Assembly (NCBI GenBank): GCA_964472565.1
Contig: CAYYNB010000271.1
Coordinates: 1 to 5,253, forward strand
Length of the DNA stretch: 5,253 bases
Direction: 5' to 3'
Source of the DNA: DATAMF01 sp964472565
Lineage (GTDB): Bacteria > Chloroflexota > Anaerolineae > Aggregatilineales > Aggregatilineaceae
Below, piece by piece: positions 4,007 through 5,253 of the stretch. The position numbers and the translations under genes were made by a program. How positions within the stretch are numbered: position 1 is the first letter of the stretch; the number at the start of each line of letters is the position of its first letter. Below the pieces are notes generated by a model. That model had not been told where the DNA came from. It worked only from the letters and a program-made list of their open reading frames with translations, and made no database searches.

Positions 4007-5253
4007 CTGACCGGCGGGCGTCGGTGTATCTACCGGCGCTCGTTTTGTTGATCGGCCTGTCGCTCCGCCTCATCATGCTGGGCCGCGATGTCCGCCTCTC
4101 CCCCGATGAAGCCCTTTTTGCGACCCAATCCCGCTTGATCAGCCACCGGGGCGACATCCTGCTCCAAACCACCGATCTCGATAAACCCCCGCTCACCTTT
4201 TTTACCACCGCGCTTTCATTTCGTTTATTAGGGCCATCCGAGTTCGCCGCCCGCCTCTCGAACACCTTCTTCAGCGCCCTCAGTCTCGCCGTGCTCTATC
4301 AACTCGCCCGCGCGCTTCACCCCAGCCGGACTCTGGCCCTGGTCGCCCTGCTGTTATGGTCGCTCTCCCCCTACGATCTATCCTTCTCTGCCACCGTCTT
4401 TACCGATGTCCAGGCCACGTTCTGGGTTTTAGTATCCTGTTGGTTGGCCGTCCGCGCTCGCTGGGAACTCGCCGGAATCACTGCCGCCTTGCTGTTCGCC
4501 AGCAAAACGAATGCCATCCTGTTTCTGCCCCTGATTCTCGCGCTCGGTTTTGCCTACAATACCCCCGATCTGCGCACAGCCCGCCGTTTCCTCTGGCGTT
4601 TCGCCTATCCCTTTCTGTTCGGTGTAGCCCTGCTGTTTGTCTGGGATGGACTTCGCCCTGCCCAGAGTTTTTTTGAACTCAGCTACCAGCGCAACAATCC
4701 CCGCCGCTTCATCCGTTCTGCCGAACTCTGGCCCCGCCTTAAACAGTGGCTTCACTGGCTCGCCACCATCACCGGATCGCAAATTCTCACCGGGGCCTTT
4801 TTACTCGCCCTTCCACTCTGGTTGATCCGCCGTGACCGCTCGTATTCCGCCCTGTCCACGTGGCTGATCGCCGCTTTTTCTTTGGCCTTTTTATCCTGGC
4901 ATTGGCTGATCGCCTTTAACACTTATGATCGCTACATTCACACTCTCGTCCCCTTCCTCCTGATCCTCGCCGCCCACGTCCTGACCCGTCACCCTATCTT
5001 GCTGCTGCTCCTGCTCCTGCTTCTTCCCTCGACCCTGCACACCCTCCGCGCTCCTGCCGATGACTCCGCCGGAATCGACCACCTCGCTGCCTACCTGAAT
5101 ACTGAACTGAGCGGTGAGATCATTTACGATCACTGGCTTGGCTGGCAGTTGTCCTACTATCTGGGCAACAAGCCGGATGTCATCGTCCTCTACATGCCCC
5201 TCCCTGATGACCTCGCCGCGGATATGACCGCCCAATCCTACCCCCGCTATTTT
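3973..5253 (+). CDS. GT39/PMT_2-like membrane glycosyltransferase, 3' end cut by the window
   Basis: An open frame of 427 codons reaches the right edge without a stop. It is Leu/Phe/Trp-rich with many membrane helices, the first at about 19-36. The first extracytoplasmic loop has Asp45-Glu46 in LSPDEALF, the expected GT-C catalytic/metal position, followed by DLDKPPLTFF (68-77); the KPPL signature is typical of ArnT and PMT_2 proteins. ASKTNAILFLP (176-186) fits a later loop. Nine leucines at 343-351 lie in a late helix, and the soluble tail begins around 352 and contains YDHWLGWQLSYYLG. Such enzymes use a polyprenyl-phosphate sugar and glycosylate lipid A, glycans or proteins outside the membrane. 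The ATG at 3973 overlaps the GT2 gene by 34 bp without a clear ribosome site. GTG at 4024 is an alternative that still keeps helix 1. The family is clear and the acceptor is unknown. Confidence 0.88.
   Translation, partial: MDPDPLPLHQLADRRASVYLPALVLLIGLSLRLIMLGRDVRLSPDEALFATQSRLISHRGDILLQTTDLDKPPLTFFTTALSFRLLGPSEFAARLSNTFFSALSLAVLYQLARALHPSRTLALVALLLWSLSPYDLSFSATVFTDVQATFWVLVSCWLAVRARWELAGITAALLFASKTNAILFLPLILALGFAYNTPDLRTARRFLWRFAYPFLFGVALLFVWDGLRPAQSFFELSYQRNNPRRFIRSAELWPRLKQWLHWLATITGSQILTGAFLLALPLWLIRRDRSYSALSTWLIAAFSLAFLSWHWLIAFNTYDRYIHTLVPFLLILAAHVLTRHPILLLLLLLLLPSTLHTLRAPADDSAGIDHLAAYLNTELSGEIIYDHWLGWQLSYYLGNKPDVIVLYMPLPDDLAADMTAQSYPRYF

Noticed and set aside
4999..5025. A run of nine leucine codons as a functional low-complexity repeat
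   Set aside because: It falls in a predicted membrane helix and uses mixed TTG, CTG, CTC and CTT codons, so ordinary helix composition explains it.
4429..5235. Minus-strand reading frames of 117 and 114 residues
   Set aside because: Both are antisense to the membrane glycosyltransferase, whose hydrophobic helices and signatures are convincing. Their Gln/Glu/Gly-rich low-complexity content is the complement of Leu-rich codons.
1..5253. CRISPR arrays, tRNA or rRNA genes, and insertion sequences
   Set aside because: No regularly spaced repeats, cloverleaf-like segments, transposase frames or paired terminal repeats were seen. The only long direct repeat is the assembly duplication.

Overview
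The window looks like a piece of a draft chromosome or metagenome-assembled genome of a free-living bacterium. It is moderately GC-rich, with Shine-Dalgarno sites, a TTG start, a sigma70-type promoter and a 10-N scaffold gap. The protein style suggests a Chloroflexota (Anaerolineae-like) relative: an Eis-like acetyltransferase, YhhY-like GNATs, and a soluble Dpm1-like GT2 next to a GT-C membrane glycosyltransferase. That assignment is inference from family resemblance and no phylogenetic marker is present.

Layout. Bases 1-187 are intergenic. They hold a + strand Rho-independent terminator, presumably for a gene left of the window, then a near-perfect GC-rich palindrome that merges into four runs of four or more G, a strong G-quadruplex candidate. 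Bases 188-3186 are a tightly packed minus-strand operon. In transcription order it encodes a YhhY-like GNAT whose acetyl-CoA loop is degenerate, an intact YhhY/AaaT-like GNAT, an Eis-like GNAT with an SCP2-like C-terminus, and a class I SAM-dependent methyltransferase. Gene junctions are +12 nt, -4 nt (ATGA) and +3 nt. Bases 3187-3322 are a divergent promoter region with a clear TATAAT box for the rightward unit. Bases 3323-5253 hold a GT2 polyprenyl-phosphate sugar synthase-like gene (TTG start) overlapping a GT39/PMT_2-like membrane glycosyltransferase that runs off the right edge.

How the genes work together. The right-hand pair fits a lipid-linked glycosylation route: the GT2 would make a polyprenyl-phosphate sugar and the membrane GT would transfer it to an acceptor outside the membrane. 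The left-hand operon groups three acyltransferases and a methyltransferase, which suggests small-molecule modification or detoxification, but substrates cannot be read from sequence.

The Eis-like gene is interrupted in this assembly. A 16-bp sequence is duplicated on the two sides of the N gap, with 55 bases of about 89% GC between the first copy and the gap. Collapsing the duplication gives an uninterrupted 376-residue protein, so the 403-residue reading should not be used. I found no convincing previously undescribed system. The best leads are the degenerate GNAT paralogue beside its intact copy, the four-gene coupled operon, and the palindrome/G-quadruplex element.
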